Below are positions 19,349 to 28,573 of a stretch of 64,000 nucleotides of DNA, in pieces. Origin of the DNA: Paracoccus spongiarum (GTDB lineage Bacteria > Pseudomonadota > Alphaproteobacteria > Rhodobacterales > Rhodobacteraceae). A program made the translations under genes and the position numbers. The stretch covers positions 62,001-126,000 of the forward strand of contig NZ_JAVAMQ010000010.1 of NCBI RefSeq assembly GCF_030732095.1, written 5' to 3'. The notes below the pieces were generated by a model. That model did no database searches and was not told the DNA's origin. It was given only the letters and a program-made list of their open reading frames with translations. Each line of letters begins with the position of its first letter. Position 1 is the first letter of the stretch.

Positions 19349-22300
19349 CTAGACCCCGAGATGCCGGCGCAGGTCCAGCGTCATGGGAAATTCGCGGCTG
19401 ACCCGCTCTGCATGCACGGTGTGGATCGCGCCGGGCCGGTGGCCATGCGCGCTGAACCGCGCCAGGCGCCGCGCCTCGGCCTCGTTGCCATTCACCGGGA
19501 AGGTCTCGTAGTTGCGTCCTCCGGGGTGGGCGACGTGGTAGACGCAGCCGCCCAGCGGCCGGCGCGACCAGGTGTCGAAGATGTCGAAGGTCAGCGGCGC
19601 ATCGACCGGCACCACCGGATGCATGGCCGAGGCCGCCTGCCAGGCCTTGAAGCGCACGCCGGCGACCGCCTCGCCCGCGCCGATGTCGCACAGCGGCACC
19701 GCGCGGCCGTTGCACAGCACCTGATAGCGGCTGGGATCGGGCGCCGACAGCTTGACCTGCAACCGTTCGGTCGAACTGTCGGTATAGCGCACCGTGCCGC
19801 CAAGCGCGCCGGTCTCGCCCAGCACATGCCACGGCTCCAGCGCCTGCCGCAGTTCCAGGTGCACGCCCTCGACCTCGGTCTCGCCACAGAAGGGGAACCG
19901 GAATTCGGCCTGCGCCTTGAACCATTCCTGCTGCATCGGGAAGCCGTGCAGCCGCAGGTCCTGCAGCACGTCGCAGAAATCCGCCCAGACGAACTGCGGC
20001 AGCATGAAACGGTCATGCAGCGCCGTGCCCCAGCGGGTCAGATCGCCCCGAAGCGGCGAGGACCAGAACCGCGCGATCAGCGCCCGCAGCAGCAATTGCT
20101 GTGCCAGGCTCATCCGCGCGTCGGGCGGCATCTCGAAGCCCCTGAACTCGACGAGGCCAAGCCGGCCGGTCGGGCCGTCGGGGGAATACAGCTTGTCGAT
20201 GCAGATTTCGGCGCGGTGGGTGTTGCCGGTCACATCGGTCAGGATGTTGCGCAGCAACCGGTCGGTCAGCCAGGGCAGGGGCGGATTGCCCTGACCCGGC
20301 GCGGGGATCTGCGCCAGCGCGATCTCCAGTTCGTACAGGCTGTCATGGCGGGCCTCGTCGATGCGCGGGGCCTGGCTGGTCGGGCCGATGAACAACCCCG
20401 AGAACAGATAGCTGAGCGAGGGGTGCCGGTTCCAGTGCAGGATCAGGCTGGCCAGCAGGTCGGGCCGGCGCAGGAACGGGCTGTCATTGGTGGTGGCGCC
20501 GCCGACCACGACGTGATTGCCGCCACCGGTCCCGGTGTGCTTGCCGTCGATCATGAACTTCTCGGCGCCCAGCCGGGTCTGGCGTGCCTCGTCATAGACG
20601 CCCTGCGTGATCTCGACGCATTCCTGCCAGCTGCGGGCGGGATGCACGTTCACCTCGATCACGCCGGGGTCCGGCGCCACGCGGATCACGTTCAGGCGCG
20701 GATCATGGGGCGGGCCGTAGCCCTCGACATGCACCTTCAGCTTCAGCCGCAGGGCCGCGGCCTCGACCGCGCGCAGCAGGTCCAGATATTCTTCAAGCGT
20801 CGCGACCGGCGGCATGAAGACGCAAAGCCGGCCCGATTTCGGCTCGACCGACAGGGCGGTGCGGACCATGCCCAGCAGGTCGGCCTCGCCGGAGGCGACC
20901 GCCTGCGGCACGACCTGCTGCACCGGACCGCCGGCCACGAAGCTGGCCATCGGCTGCGACTTGCGCGCCGCCGGGATCGGCGCGGGCTGGGGCAGGGGCG
21001 CACGCTCGACCGTGGGATCCGTGGGGTTGATGTAGGGATAGACCGACGGCGACAGCCAGGGCAGCGAGTTCAGCGGCAGCCGATACCCCACCGGGCTGTC
21101 CCCCGGCACCAGGAACACATGGCCCCGGCGCAGGTTCCAGCGTTCCGAGAACCAGCGGCGGTGCGATTTCGACTGCCAGGCCTGCACCGGCAGCACGAAG
21201 CCCGTTGGCGTCGTCAGCCCGCGGTCGAAGACTGTGGCGATCCGGTGGCGGGCCTCGGGGTCCTCCAGCTTCGAATTCTCGGGCGTGACATTGGCCGGCA
21301 GGTTCGCCTCCTTGACCAGCCATTCCGCCGGGTCCTCATAGGCGGGCAGGACGTAATCGGGATCGACCTCAAGCTCGGCCGCCATCTCGCGCAGCAGTTC
21401 CTGCGCGTCCAGCGTGGTGGCCTGTCCCTGATCGGCCTCCTGCGCGATCAGGTCGGGGTTCTGCCAGACCGGCTGGCCGTCGCTGCGCCAGTAGAGAGAG
21501 AAGGTCCAGCGTGGAAGCGTCTCGCCGGGATACCACTTGCCCTGACCGTAATGCAGGAAGCCGTTGGGCGCGAAGCGGCTGCGCAGCCTGCGCACCAGCC
21601 TGTCGGCCAGGACCCGCTTGGTCGGGCCGACCGCGGCCGTGTTCCATTCCTCGCTTTCGAAATCGTCGATCGACACGAAGGTCGGCTCGCCGCCCATGGT
21701 CAGCCGCACATCGCCCTCGCGCAGCGCCGCATCGACCTTGTGGCCCAGCTTGTCCAGCTCGTGCCAGGCCTCGTCGCTGAACGGCTTGGTGATGCGCGGA
21801 TGCTCGGCCACGCGGCGCACCTGCATGTCGAAGTTGAAATCGACCTCGGCAAAGCTGGCCGCGCCGCTGATCGGCGCGCAGGACCGGTAATGCGGCGCGG
21901 CGGCCAGCGGAATGTGGCTTTCGCCGGTCAGCAGGCCCGAGGTCGGGTCAAGTCCGATCCATCCGGCACCGGGCAGGTAGACCTCGGCCCAGGCATGCAG
22001 GTCGGTGAAATCGACCTCGGTGCCCGAAGGCCCGTCCAGCGCCTTCAGATCGGGCTTCAGCTGGATCAGGTAGCCCGAGACGAATCGCGCGGCAAAGCCC
22101 AGATGGCGCAGGGCGTTGACCAGAAGCCAGCTGGAATCCCGGCATGAGCCGCTTTTCAGGGCCAGCGTCTCCTCGGGGGTCTGGACGCCCGGCTCCATGC
22201 GGATCGTGTAGCCGGTCCCGCCGGCGATGCGGGCGTTCAGGTTCACCACGAAATCGACGGTGCGGGTCTTGTCGCGCGGGATGCTGTCCAGCAGCTTGCG

Positions 22301-22681
22301 CAGCAGCGGGCCTGCCGGCTCGACCTGGCGATAGGGCACCAGTTCCTCGGCCAGTTCCGGCGCATAGTCGAAGGGCCATGTCTCGGCGCTTTCCTCGACG
22401 AAGAAGTCAAACGGGTTGTAGACCGACATGTCGGCGACCAGATCGACCTCGATCTTCAGCTCGCGCACCGGTTCGGGAAAGACGAAGCGGGCCAGCCAGT
22501 TGCCGAAGGGATCCTGCTGATGGTTCACGAAATGCCCCTCGGGCGCGACCTTCAGCGAATGCGAGATGACGCGGGTGCGCGAATGCGGCGCGGGTCTGAG
22601 GCGGATGATCTGCGGTCCCAGGCTGACGGGGCGGTCATATTGGTAATGGGTCAGGTGATAGATGCTGGCCTTGATCGACAT
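19349..22681 (-). CDS. Transglutaminase-DUF2126 (permuted glutamine-synthetase-like) fusion protein
   Basis: This 1110-residue fusion starts with a bacterial transglutaminase N-terminal region (1-85) and a core with triad Cys180 (SGSCRDSS), His229 (DLHAWAEVY) and Asp245 (GLDPTSG). A long DUF2126 domain runs from about 290 to the end and carries GTGGGNH at residues 717-723. DUF2126 was proposed to be a circularly permuted glutamine-synthetase-like ligase. A single chain would thus hold a peptide-bond exchanger and an ATP-dependent amidoligase. It is the first gene of the operon with the ATP-grasp/alpha-E fusion and a second transglutaminase. Cytoplasmic; no signal peptide. Product unknown. Confidence 0.88.
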   Translation of the reverse strand: MSIKASIYHLTHYQYDRPVSLGPQIIRLRPAPHSRTRVISHSLKVAPEGHFVNHQQDPFGNWLARFVFPEPVRELKIEVDLVADMSVYNPFDFFVEESAETWPFDYAPELAEELVPYRQVEPAGPLLRKLLDSIPRDKTRTVDFVVNLNARIAGGTGYTIRMEPGVQTPEETLALKSGSCRDSSWLLVNALRHLGFAARFVSGYLIQLKPDLKALDGPSGTEVDFTDLHAWAEVYLPGAGWIGLDPTSGLLTGESHIPLAAAPHYRSCAPISGAASFAEVDFNFDMQVRRVAEHPRITKPFSDEAWHELDKLGHKVDAALREGDVRLTMGGEPTFVSIDDFESEEWNTAAVGPTKRVLADRLVRRLRSRFAPNGFLHYGQGKWYPGETLPRWTFSLYWRSDGQPVWQNPDLIAQEADQGQATTLDAQELLREMAAELEVDPDYVLPAYEDPAEWLVKEANLPANVTPENSKLEDPEARHRIATVFDRGLTTPTGFVLPVQAWQSKSHRRWFSERWNLRRGHVFLVPGDSPVGYRLPLNSLPWLSPSVYPYINPTDPTVERAPLPQPAPIPAARKSQPMASFVAGGPVQQVVPQAVASGEADLLGMVRTALSVEPKSGRLCVFMPPVATLEEYLDLLRAVEAAALRLKLKVHVEGYGPPHDPRLNVIRVAPDPGVIEVNVHPARSWQECVEITQGVYDEARQTRLGAEKFMIDGKHTGTGGGNHVVVGGATTNDSPFLRRPDLLASLILHWNRHPSLSYLFSGLFIGPTSQAPRIDEARHDSLYELEIALAQIPAPGQGNPPLPWLTDRLLRNILTDVTGNTHRAEICIDKLYSPDGPTGRLGLVEFRGFEMPPDARMSLAQQLLLRALIARFWSSPLRGDLTRWGTALHDRFMLPQFVWADFCDVLQDLRLHGFPMQQEWFKAQAEFRFPFCGETEVEGVHLELRQALEPWHVLGETGALGGTVRYTDSSTERLQVKLSAPDPSRYQVLCNGRAVPLCDIGAGEAVAGVRFKAWQAASAMHPVVPVDAPLTFDIFDTWSRRPLGGCVYHVAHPGGRNYETFPVNGNEAEARRLARFSAHGHRPGAIHTVHAERVSREFPMTLDLRRHLGV

Positions 22682-22791
22682 GGTGTAACCGTCCCGCCTT
22701 TCTTGCTGTTCTGGTCACCTTACATCTTGTGGAACACGGTGCGAGCGGGAAAGTCGGGCAAAGCCGCCGCCGCCCATCCGGCCGGCCTTGC

Positions 22792-23757
22792 CTATCGGAC
22801 GGTCAGTGCGGCGCCCAGCCGATCCCATTCCGGCCGGTTTCCGGGCACGCCAAGACGCAGCCAGCCCGGCGAGTAGGGAAAGCGCCGGGTCCAGATGTGA
22901 TGTCGGGCAAGCCTTTCCTGCGCGATCGTGGCATCGGCGGTGTCGTAGAGGCGGAACAGATGCGTGCCGCCCGCCGGCTGCCAGCCCGCCCGCAGCGCCA
23001 TCCGGTCCAGCCGCAGCCCGGCCTCGGCATGGTAGACGACGGTCGCGTCGGCCCAGGCAAGGTCCGCCATCGCGGCGCTGCCGACCGCCAGCGCCGGGCC
23101 GCTGACCGCCCAGGGTCCGGTCGCCTCGGCCAGCCTCGCCAGCAGGTCCGGCGCGGCGATGACGAAGCCCAGCCGAAGCCCGGCAAGGCCCCAGAACTTG
23201 CCGAAGCTGCGCAGGATCACGCAGTTGCCGGGTGCCGATCCGGCCAGGGACAGGTCGGGGCGCGCATCCGCGAAGCTCTCGTCAACGACCAGATGCCCGA
23301 CCTGCGCGGCCAGCGCCGCAAGCGTTGCAGGCGTCCAGTCGCGGCCGTCCGGGTTGTTGGGATTGACGACGACCGCCAGATCCGCTCCGGCCATCTGGGC
23401 GGGATCGCGTGTATCGGTGACCTGCCAGCCTGCCGCGCGCAGGCTGGCGCCGTGTTCGTTGTAGCTGGGCCACAGCACCGCGGCGCGCCCGCGCGGCAGC
23501 AGGCGCGGGATCAGCTGGATGGCGGCGCTGGCCCCCGGCACGGGCAGCACATGCGCGGGCACACAGCCGAACCACGCGGCGGCAACCCGTGTGAGCGCCT
23601 GCGCGCCTGCGGAGGTCGGCAGGGCACGCCAGGCCAAGGCCGGCAGCCCCGGAACCGGCCAGGGCCTGCGGTTGATGCCGGTCGACAGGTCGATCCAGTC
23701 GCCGGCGCCGAATCGCGCCGCTGCCGCGTCGATGTCTCCGCCATGGTCACGGCGCAT
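22792..23757 (-). CDS. cobC: Threonine-phosphate decarboxylase-like aminotransferase (CobC/CobD)
   Basis: This 321-residue fold-type I PLP enzyme has the PLP-lysine motif SFGKFWGLAGLRLGF and VVVNPNNPDGR. The opening LSTGINRRPWPVP is typical of CobC/CobD, which make the aminopropanol arm of cobalamin from L-threonine phosphate. The start at 23757 is chosen by homology-like length; an in-frame ATG at 23961 would add 68 unlikely residues over the promoter of the divergent ybjN gene. No other cobalamin gene is in the window. Histidinol-phosphate aminotransferase is the main alternative. Confidence 0.8.
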   Translation of the reverse strand: MRRDHGGDIDAAAARFGAGDWIDLSTGINRRPWPVPGLPALAWRALPTSAGAQALTRVAAAWFGCVPAHVLPVPGASAAIQLIPRLLPRGRAAVLWPSYNEHGASLRAAGWQVTDTRDPAQMAGADLAVVVNPNNPDGRDWTPATLAALAAQVGHLVVDESFADARPDLSLAGSAPGNCVILRSFGKFWGLAGLRLGFVIAAPDLLARLAEATGPWAVSGPALAVGSAAMADLAWADATVVYHAEAGLRLDRMALRAGWQPAGGTHLFRLYDTADATIAQERLARHHIWTRRFPYSPGWLRLGVPGNRPEWDRLGAALTVR

Positions 23758-23959
23758 CTTGTGTCCCCCGCCTGCGTCCCTGCCTGATCTGGTAGGCCGA
23801 GGGGGCTTTCCGCGCAATGCGTTAACGAATTTTCGCTTTACAGTTGCGGGATTCGACCCCACGATATGTGGTGAGAACATTCGGGCACCCATGCCCGGTG
23901 TTGTATCGCCACCAAGGGTTAGCGGCGTCAGACTCGCACCCGCAAGAGGCAGGACAGGC

Positions 23960-24463
23960 ATGGCACAGACGGATCACTTCATCGCCAGCAGCGAGATCCA
24001 CCCGATCGACATCGTCGAGGCGGTGGCCGCGCATCACGAATGGGATTTCGACCGTCTGGCCGACGACCAGATCGCGATGGTGGTCGAGGGCCAGTGGCGC
24101 AGCTATTCGCTGACGCTGGCATGGTCTGCGCGCGAAGAGGTTCTGCGGCTGATCTGCACCTTCGACATGGATCCCCCCGCCGACCGGCTGCCGCTGATCT
24201 ACGAGACGCTGAACCTTGCCAATGACCAGGTCTGGGATGGCGGGTTCACCTTCTGGGCGCAGCAGCGGCTGATGGTCTGGCGCTACGGGCTGGTGCTGGC
24301 GGGCGATGCCGTCGCCTCGGCCGAGCAGGTCGACCAGATGATCGGCAATGCGCTGATCGGCTGCGAACGCTTCTACCCCTCGTTCCAGCTGGTCGGCTGG
24401 GGCAACACCGCGCCGGCCGCGGCACTGGACATCGCCCTGGGCGAGGCCTACGGACGAGCCTGA
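23960..24463 (+). CDS. YbjN-domain protein
   Basis: This 167-residue protein has the YbjN fold, related to type III secretion chaperones. Indicative segments are WSAREEVLRLICTFD and LPLIYETLNLANDQVWDGGFTFW. In enterobacteria YbjN affects motility and stress traits; the molecular mechanism is unclear. The start is preceded by AGGCAGGACAGG. Its neighbour downstream is proC, 45 bp away, possibly co-transcribed. Confidence 0.82.
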   Translation: MAQTDHFIASSEIHPIDIVEAVAAHHEWDFDRLADDQIAMVVEGQWRSYSLTLAWSAREEVLRLICTFDMDPPADRLPLIYETLNLANDQVWDGGFTFWAQQRLMVWRYGLVLAGDAVASAEQVDQMIGNALIGCERFYPSFQLVGWGNTAPAAALDIALGEAYGRA

Positions 24464-24508
24464 GGGGCGGTGCCCCCAAGCCATGCGGTGCCATGCAAGG
24501 AGGGGGCA

Positions 24509-25336
24509 ATGCACGATTTCGACGGGATCAATGCGCGCGGTCTGGTGCTGGTCGGCTGTGGCCGGATGGGCGGCGCGATGCTGCGCGGATGGCTGGCACG
24601 AGGTCTGGAACCCGGCGCTGTCACCGTCATCGACCCGCGCGTGGCCCCCGAATGGCACGACAGGGGACTGCGCCTGAACGCCCCGCTGCCCGCGGATCCG
24701 GCCGTGCTGGTGCTGGCGGTCAAGCCGCAGATGATGGCCGGGGCGCTTGGCGGGGTGCCGCGGCTGGGCGACACGCTGGTGATATCGGTCGCGGCGGGGA
24801 CCACGATCGCCACCTACGAGGCGGCGTTTCCGGGCGCGGCGATCGTGCGCGTCATGCCCAACACGCCGGCGGCGATCGGGCAGGGTATATCGGCCATGAT
24901 CGGCAATGCGCGGGCGGGCGCGGCCGATCTGGACCTGGCCGAGGCGCTGATGCGGGCGGTCGGGCGGGTGGTGCGGCTGGATCACGAGGATCAGATGGAC
25001 GCCGTCACCGGCCTGTCGGGCAGCGGCCCGGCCTATGTCTTTCACATGATCGAGGCGATGGCCCGGGCGGGCGAGGCGCAGGGGCTGGCGCCGGCGCTGG
25101 CGCTTGAACTGGCGCGGATGACGGTGGCCGGGGCCGGCGCGCAGGCCGTCGACGCCGACGAGGACCCGGCGGTCCTGCGCGAGAACGTGACATCGCCGGG
25201 CGGCACCACCGCGGCCGGGCTGAAGGTGCTGATGGACGAAGGCACCGGCCTGCCGCCGCTGATGGCGCGCACCGTTGCCGCCGCCACCGAACGCGGCCGC
25301 GAACTGGGCCGCGCGGCGGACAGGGGCGGGTCGTGA
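24509..25336 (+). CDS. proC: Pyrroline-5-carboxylate reductase
   Basis: This 275-residue NAD(P)H enzyme performs the last step of proline synthesis. The dinucleotide motif VLVGCGRMGGAMLRGW is at the N-terminus. The ProC signature is in VTSPGGTTAAGLKVL, with SGSGPAYVFHMIEAM before it. The start at 24509 follows AAGGAGGGGG. The stop overlaps the GTG start of csaA, making a coupled proC-csaA-dehydrogenase operon. Confidence 0.95.
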   Translation: MHDFDGINARGLVLVGCGRMGGAMLRGWLARGLEPGAVTVIDPRVAPEWHDRGLRLNAPLPADPAVLVLAVKPQMMAGALGGVPRLGDTLVISVAAGTTIATYEAAFPGAAIVRVMPNTPAAIGQGISAMIGNARAGAADLDLAEALMRAVGRVVRLDHEDQMDAVTGLSGSGPAYVFHMIEAMARAGEAQGLAPALALELARMTVAGAGAQAVDADEDPAVLRENVTSPGGTTAAGLKVLMDEGTGLPPLMARTVAAATERGRELGRAADRGGS

Positions 25337-25665
25337 CCATCGGCTTCGACGACTTCCTGAAGGTCGATATCCGGGTGGCCACGATCATCCGGGCCGAGCC
25401 CTTTCCCGAGGCGCGCAAGCCCGCGATCCGGCTGTGGCTGGACCTGGGCGATCTGGGCGAGCGCAAGTCCTCGGCCCAGCTGACCCGGCATTACCGGCCC
25501 GAGGAACTGGCCGGCCGGCAGGTGCTGTGCGTGGCGAACTTTCCGCCGCGCCAGATCGGACCGGTGATGTCCGAGGTTCTGGTGCTGGGCGTGCCCGACG
25601 CCGAGGGCGAGGTGGTTCTGATCGCGCCCGACACGCAGGTTCCGAACGGCGGGAGGATGTATTGA
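25333..25665 (+). CDS. csaA: CsaA-type tRNA-binding-domain protein
   Basis: This 110-residue stand-alone OB-fold EMAP-II/tRNA-binding domain has the family segments FLKVDIRVATIIRAEPFPEARKPA and LCVANFPPRQIGPVMSEVLVLG. CsaA in Bacillus has chaperone-like activity linked to protein export; the fold binds tRNA in synthetase-associated relatives. It starts with GTG at 25333 inside the proC stop, and its stop shares a base with the next ATG (TGATG). The function in this operon is unknown. Confidence 0.88.
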   Translation: MTIGFDDFLKVDIRVATIIRAEPFPEARKPAIRLWLDLGDLGERKSSAQLTRHYRPEELAGRQVLCVANFPPRQIGPVMSEVLVLGVPDAEGEVVLIAPDTQVPNGGRMY

Positions 25666-26615
25666 TGAAGCTTCTGGTCACACGCCACATGACCGACCGG
25701 GCCACGGCGGCGATCTCGGCGCGCTTTCAGGCCGAATTCCGCGACGCGGCGCCCCTGACGGCCGCGGACGCGGCGCAGGCTCTGCGCGATTATGACGCGA
25801 TCATTCCGACACTGGGCGACCGCTTCACCGCCGAGGCCTTCGCGGGCGCGGGGCTGCGCTGCCGGTTCCTCGCGAATTTCGGGGCGGGCTACAACCACAT
25901 CGACGTGGCCGCGGCGCGCCGCGCCGGCATCGGTGTCAGCAACACCCCCGATGTCGTGACCGACGTCACCGCCGACATCGCGCTGACGCTGATCCTGATG
26001 GTCATGCGCCGGGCCAGCGAGGGCGAGGCGATCCTGCGGGCCGGCGGCTGGACGGGCTGGACGCCGACCCAGTTCCTGGGCGCGCATGTCACCGGCGCGA
26101 CGGTCGGGATCATCGGCATGGGCCGGATCGGCAAGGAGGTCGCGCGGCGCTGTCACCTGGGCTTCGGGATGCGGGTGGTGTTCCACAACCGCTCGACCGT
26201 CTCGTCGCTGGACATCCCGGCCCGGCAGATGCCGTCCCTGGCCGAGACGCTGGCCGCCTGCGACGTGGCGGTGGTCGCCGTTCCGGGCGGGGCCGGCACG
26301 CGCCACATGATCGGCGCCGCGGAACTGCAGGCTCTGGGTCCGCAGGGCTATCTGGTCAACATCGCCCGCGGCGATGTCGTGGACGAGGCGGCGCTGATCG
26401 CGGCGCTTCAGTCGGGCGCGATCGCGGGTGCCGGGCTGGATGTCTACGAGGCCGAACCCGAGGTGCCCGAGGCGCTGCGGGCCCTGCCCAACACCGCGCT
26501 GCTGCCACATCTGGGAACCGCGACCGACGAGGTCCGCACCCGGATGGGCCTGCGCGCGCTGGACAATCTGATCGCCTTCGACGAGGGGCGGATTCCTGCC
26601 GATCTTGTCGGCTGA
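25665..26615 (+). CDS. D-2-hydroxyacid dehydrogenase (glyoxylate/hydroxypyruvate reductase type)
   Basis: This 316-residue NAD(P)-dependent enzyme has the Rossmann motif GIIGMGRIG. The catalytic arginine is in NIARGDVVDE, the glutamate in DVYEAEPEVP and the histidine in LLPHLGTATDE. It likely reduces glyoxylate or hydroxypyruvate, or oxidises D-glycerate. The ATG overlaps the csaA stop and lies after GGGAGG. It is the third gene of the proC operon. The precise substrate is uncertain. Confidence 0.87.
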   Translation: MKLLVTRHMTDRATAAISARFQAEFRDAAPLTAADAAQALRDYDAIIPTLGDRFTAEAFAGAGLRCRFLANFGAGYNHIDVAAARRAGIGVSNTPDVVTDVTADIALTLILMVMRRASEGEAILRAGGWTGWTPTQFLGAHVTGATVGIIGMGRIGKEVARRCHLGFGMRVVFHNRSTVSSLDIPARQMPSLAETLAACDVAVVAVPGGAGTRHMIGAAELQALGPQGYLVNIARGDVVDEAALIAALQSGAIAGAGLDVYEAEPEVPEALRALPNTALLPHLGTATDEVRTRMGLRALDNLIAFDEGRIPADLVG

Positions 26616-26692
26616 TCCGGCCCGCCTGCCGGAACCATTCCGCCCCGCGCACGTTCATTGCCCATAGGACGCACAACCTCATGGAGGACGCA

Positions 26693-26890
26693 ATGAACTG
26701 GGATATCATTCAGGGCAAGTGGAAGCAGATGACCGGCTCGGTCAAGGAGAAATGGGGCGAGCTGACCGATGACGAGCTTGACCAGATCGACGGCAACAAG
26801 GAGAAGCTGGCCGGCAAGCTTCAGGAAAAATACGGCTGGTCGAAGGAAGAGGCCGACAACCAGATCGACGACTACTTCCGCGACCGCTGA
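26693..26890 (+). CDS. CsbD-family stress protein
   Basis: This 65-residue hydrophilic helical protein has the CsbD pattern MNWDIIQGKWKQMTGSVKEKWG and a tyrosine-tryptophan segment EKYGWSKEEADNQIDDYF. CsbD-like proteins accumulate in general stress; the mechanism is unknown. The start at 26693 is preferred over an in-frame ATG at 26681 because that codon overlaps the Shine-Dalgarno GGAGG at 26683-26687. A strong terminator follows. Confidence 0.92.
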   Translation: MNWDIIQGKWKQMTGSVKEKWGELTDDELDQIDGNKEKLAGKLQEKYGWSKEEADNQIDDYFRDR

Positions 26891-26916
26891 TCGCAGCGTC
26901 TGAGCAAATACCGGAC

Positions 26917-26948
26917 GGGCGCCCCTTGGGGCGCCCTTTCGTCATTTT
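26917..26948 (+). terminator. Rho-independent terminator after csbD
   Basis: A perfect 9-bp stem GGGCGCCCC/GGGGCGCCC (26917-26925 with 26928-26936) is followed by TTTCGTCATTTT. Confidence 0.85.
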
Positions 26949-27050
26949 GGGGCGGCGTCGCGAGGGGGCTTGCCAAGTCCTGCCGCGCAGGCACCAATGG
27001 CGCGGTCCGGCGCAGCCCGCCGGACGGAGAACCGACTGCGAGTCCGCCAC

Positions 27051-28028
27051 ATGCTTTACGCCTATGCCACGCGCAAGGGACGCCTGACCCGCCTGGATCG
27101 CGACGCCGATCTGGGCCAGGCGATCTGGATCGACCTGATCCAGCCCGCCGACAGCGAGATCGCGGCACTGCGCGCCCTTGGCGTCGAGGTGCCGTCGCTG
27201 GCCGAGATGGAGGAGATCGAGATCTCGAACCGCCTCTATCGCGAGGACGGCTTCGACTACATGACCGCCGTGCTGCCCGGCGAACGGGCCGACGGGCAGC
27301 GCGCGGCGATGCCGGTCAGCTTCATCCTCGCCCCGCAGCGGCTGGTCACGGTGCGTCACCATTCGCCGCGCCCCTTCATGACCTTTCCGGATCGCGGCGA
27401 ACGCTCGACCCTGGGCTGCGGCAGTCCCGACCGGCTGTTCGTCGGCCTGCTTGAAGAGATCATCGCCCGGCTGGCCGACATCCTCGAAGGTTCCGGCCGG
27501 GTGCTGGACGAAACCAGCGCCGGCGTGTTCGAGCGGCGCTCGGGTGCGGCCGGCAACGCGCGCGGCCGCCCGGACCGGTTGCAGCAGGCCCTGCGCGAGG
27601 TCGGCCGCGAGGCCGAACTGATGGCACGGGTGCGCCTCGGCCTGCTGACCATCGAGCGCATCCTGGCCTTCTACACCGCGATCCTCGACGACCGTCCCGA
27701 GGCCGACCGGCTGCGGCCGGTCGTGCGCGCCCAGGTGCGCGACGTGCAGGCGCTCGAGGTGCATGCCGACTACCTGTCCTCGCGGGTCAGCCTGACCGTC
27801 GATACCACGCTGGGCATGATCAACCTCGAACAGAACAGCACCGTCCGCATCCTGTCGGTCGTCGCCGCCCTGTTCCTGCCGCCGACCCTGATCGCCAGCA
27901 TCTACGGCATGAACTTCACCGCCATGCCCGAACTGGACAAGCCCTGGGGCTATCCTTTCGCGCTGGGGCTGATGCTGGCCACCTCGGTCGGAACATGGTT
28001 CTTCCTGCGCTGGAAGAACTGGCTGTAG
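27051..28028 (+). CDS. corA: CorA-family divalent metal transporter
   Basis: This 325-residue protein has a large cytoplasmic N-terminal domain and two C-terminal membrane helices. The first helix ends in the selectivity motif YGMNF, and the periplasmic loop is TAMPEL. The C-terminus is basic (RWKNWL). It moves Mg2+ or other divalent cations as a pentamer. The start at 27051 gives a normal CorA N-terminus; an in-frame ATG at 26970 would add 27 low-quality residues just after the csbD terminator. Confidence 0.92.
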   Translation: MLYAYATRKGRLTRLDRDADLGQAIWIDLIQPADSEIAALRALGVEVPSLAEMEEIEISNRLYREDGFDYMTAVLPGERADGQRAAMPVSFILAPQRLVTVRHHSPRPFMTFPDRGERSTLGCGSPDRLFVGLLEEIIARLADILEGSGRVLDETSAGVFERRSGAAGNARGRPDRLQQALREVGREAELMARVRLGLLTIERILAFYTAILDDRPEADRLRPVVRAQVRDVQALEVHADYLSSRVSLTVDTTLGMINLEQNSTVRILSVVAALFLPPTLIASIYGMNFTAMPELDKPWGYPFALGLMLATSVGTWFFLRWKNWL

Positions 28029-28097
28029 AACTGCCTGCTTGCGTCGTGCCGCCGCGCATGCATCACTTGAGGCCCGGAACAGAAAGGCCGTCCCGCC

Positions 28098-28490
28098 ATG
28101 CCCGACCTGCCCCCCCCGCACAGCCCGACGATCCGCACCATCGCCATGCCCGCCGACACCAACCCGGCCGGCGACATCTTCGGGGGCTGGCTGATGAGCC
28201 AGATGGACCTTGCCGCCGGCACAGTCGCGGCGCTGACCGCGCGGTGCCGCAGCGCGACCATCGCCGTCGAGGGGATGAAGTTCCTGCGCCCGGTCCGGGT
28301 CGGCGACGAGGTGTCGCTGTTCGCCGATCTGGTCCGGGTCGGTCGGACCTCGATGCTGATCCATGTCGAGGCCTGGCGGCGCCAGCGCGACCTGGAAGAG
28401 AGCGAAAAGGTCACCGACGCGACCTTCACCTTCGTCGCGCTGGACGCCAATGGCCGGGCCCGCGCGGTGCGCGAGCAGGCGCAGGGCTGA
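28098..28490 (+). CDS. Acyl-CoA thioesterase, YciA-like hotdog protein
   Basis: This 130-residue single hotdog-fold enzyme has the pattern MPADTNPAGDIFGGWLMSQMD, in which the aspartate of the GDIFGG-type loop is catalytic. AVEGMKFLRPVRVGDEV is the second conserved block. YciA-like enzymes hydrolyse a broad range of acyl-CoAs. It lies 69 bp after corA on the same strand. Confidence 0.88.
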   Translation: MPDLPPPHSPTIRTIAMPADTNPAGDIFGGWLMSQMDLAAGTVAALTARCRSATIAVEGMKFLRPVRVGDEVSLFADLVRVGRTSMLIHVEAWRRQRDLEESEKVTDATFTFVALDANGRARAVREQAQG

Positions 28491-28542
28491 GGGCGGCACC
28501 CCCGCAGTCACGGCTTGCGGCACCGACGGCTCTGCGTGATAG

Positions 28543-28568
28543 TTTCGCATCATGTCCGTGATGTGAAG
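28543..28568. promoter_or_regulatory. Candidate operator in front of the LacI-family gene
   Basis: An imperfect palindrome with half-sites TTTCGCATCA (28543-28552) and TGATGTGAAG (28559-28568), 8 of 10 positions symmetric, ends 5 bp before the regulator start codon. The half-sites resemble those at 29632-29655, suggesting that one protein binds both. Confidence 0.4.
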
Positions 28569-28573
28569 CCGAG

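Noticed and set aside
17060..22147. A 1695-codon open frame on the plus strand opposite the amidoligase operon
   Set aside because: It lies entirely antisense to two genes with clear family motifs; its Arg/His/Gln-rich composition is the usual antisense pattern of GC-rich coding DNA.
23848..23880. TTCGACCCC motif resembling a tRNA T-arm upstream of ybjN
   Set aside because: No matching D-arm, anticodon arm or acceptor stem can be folded around it.
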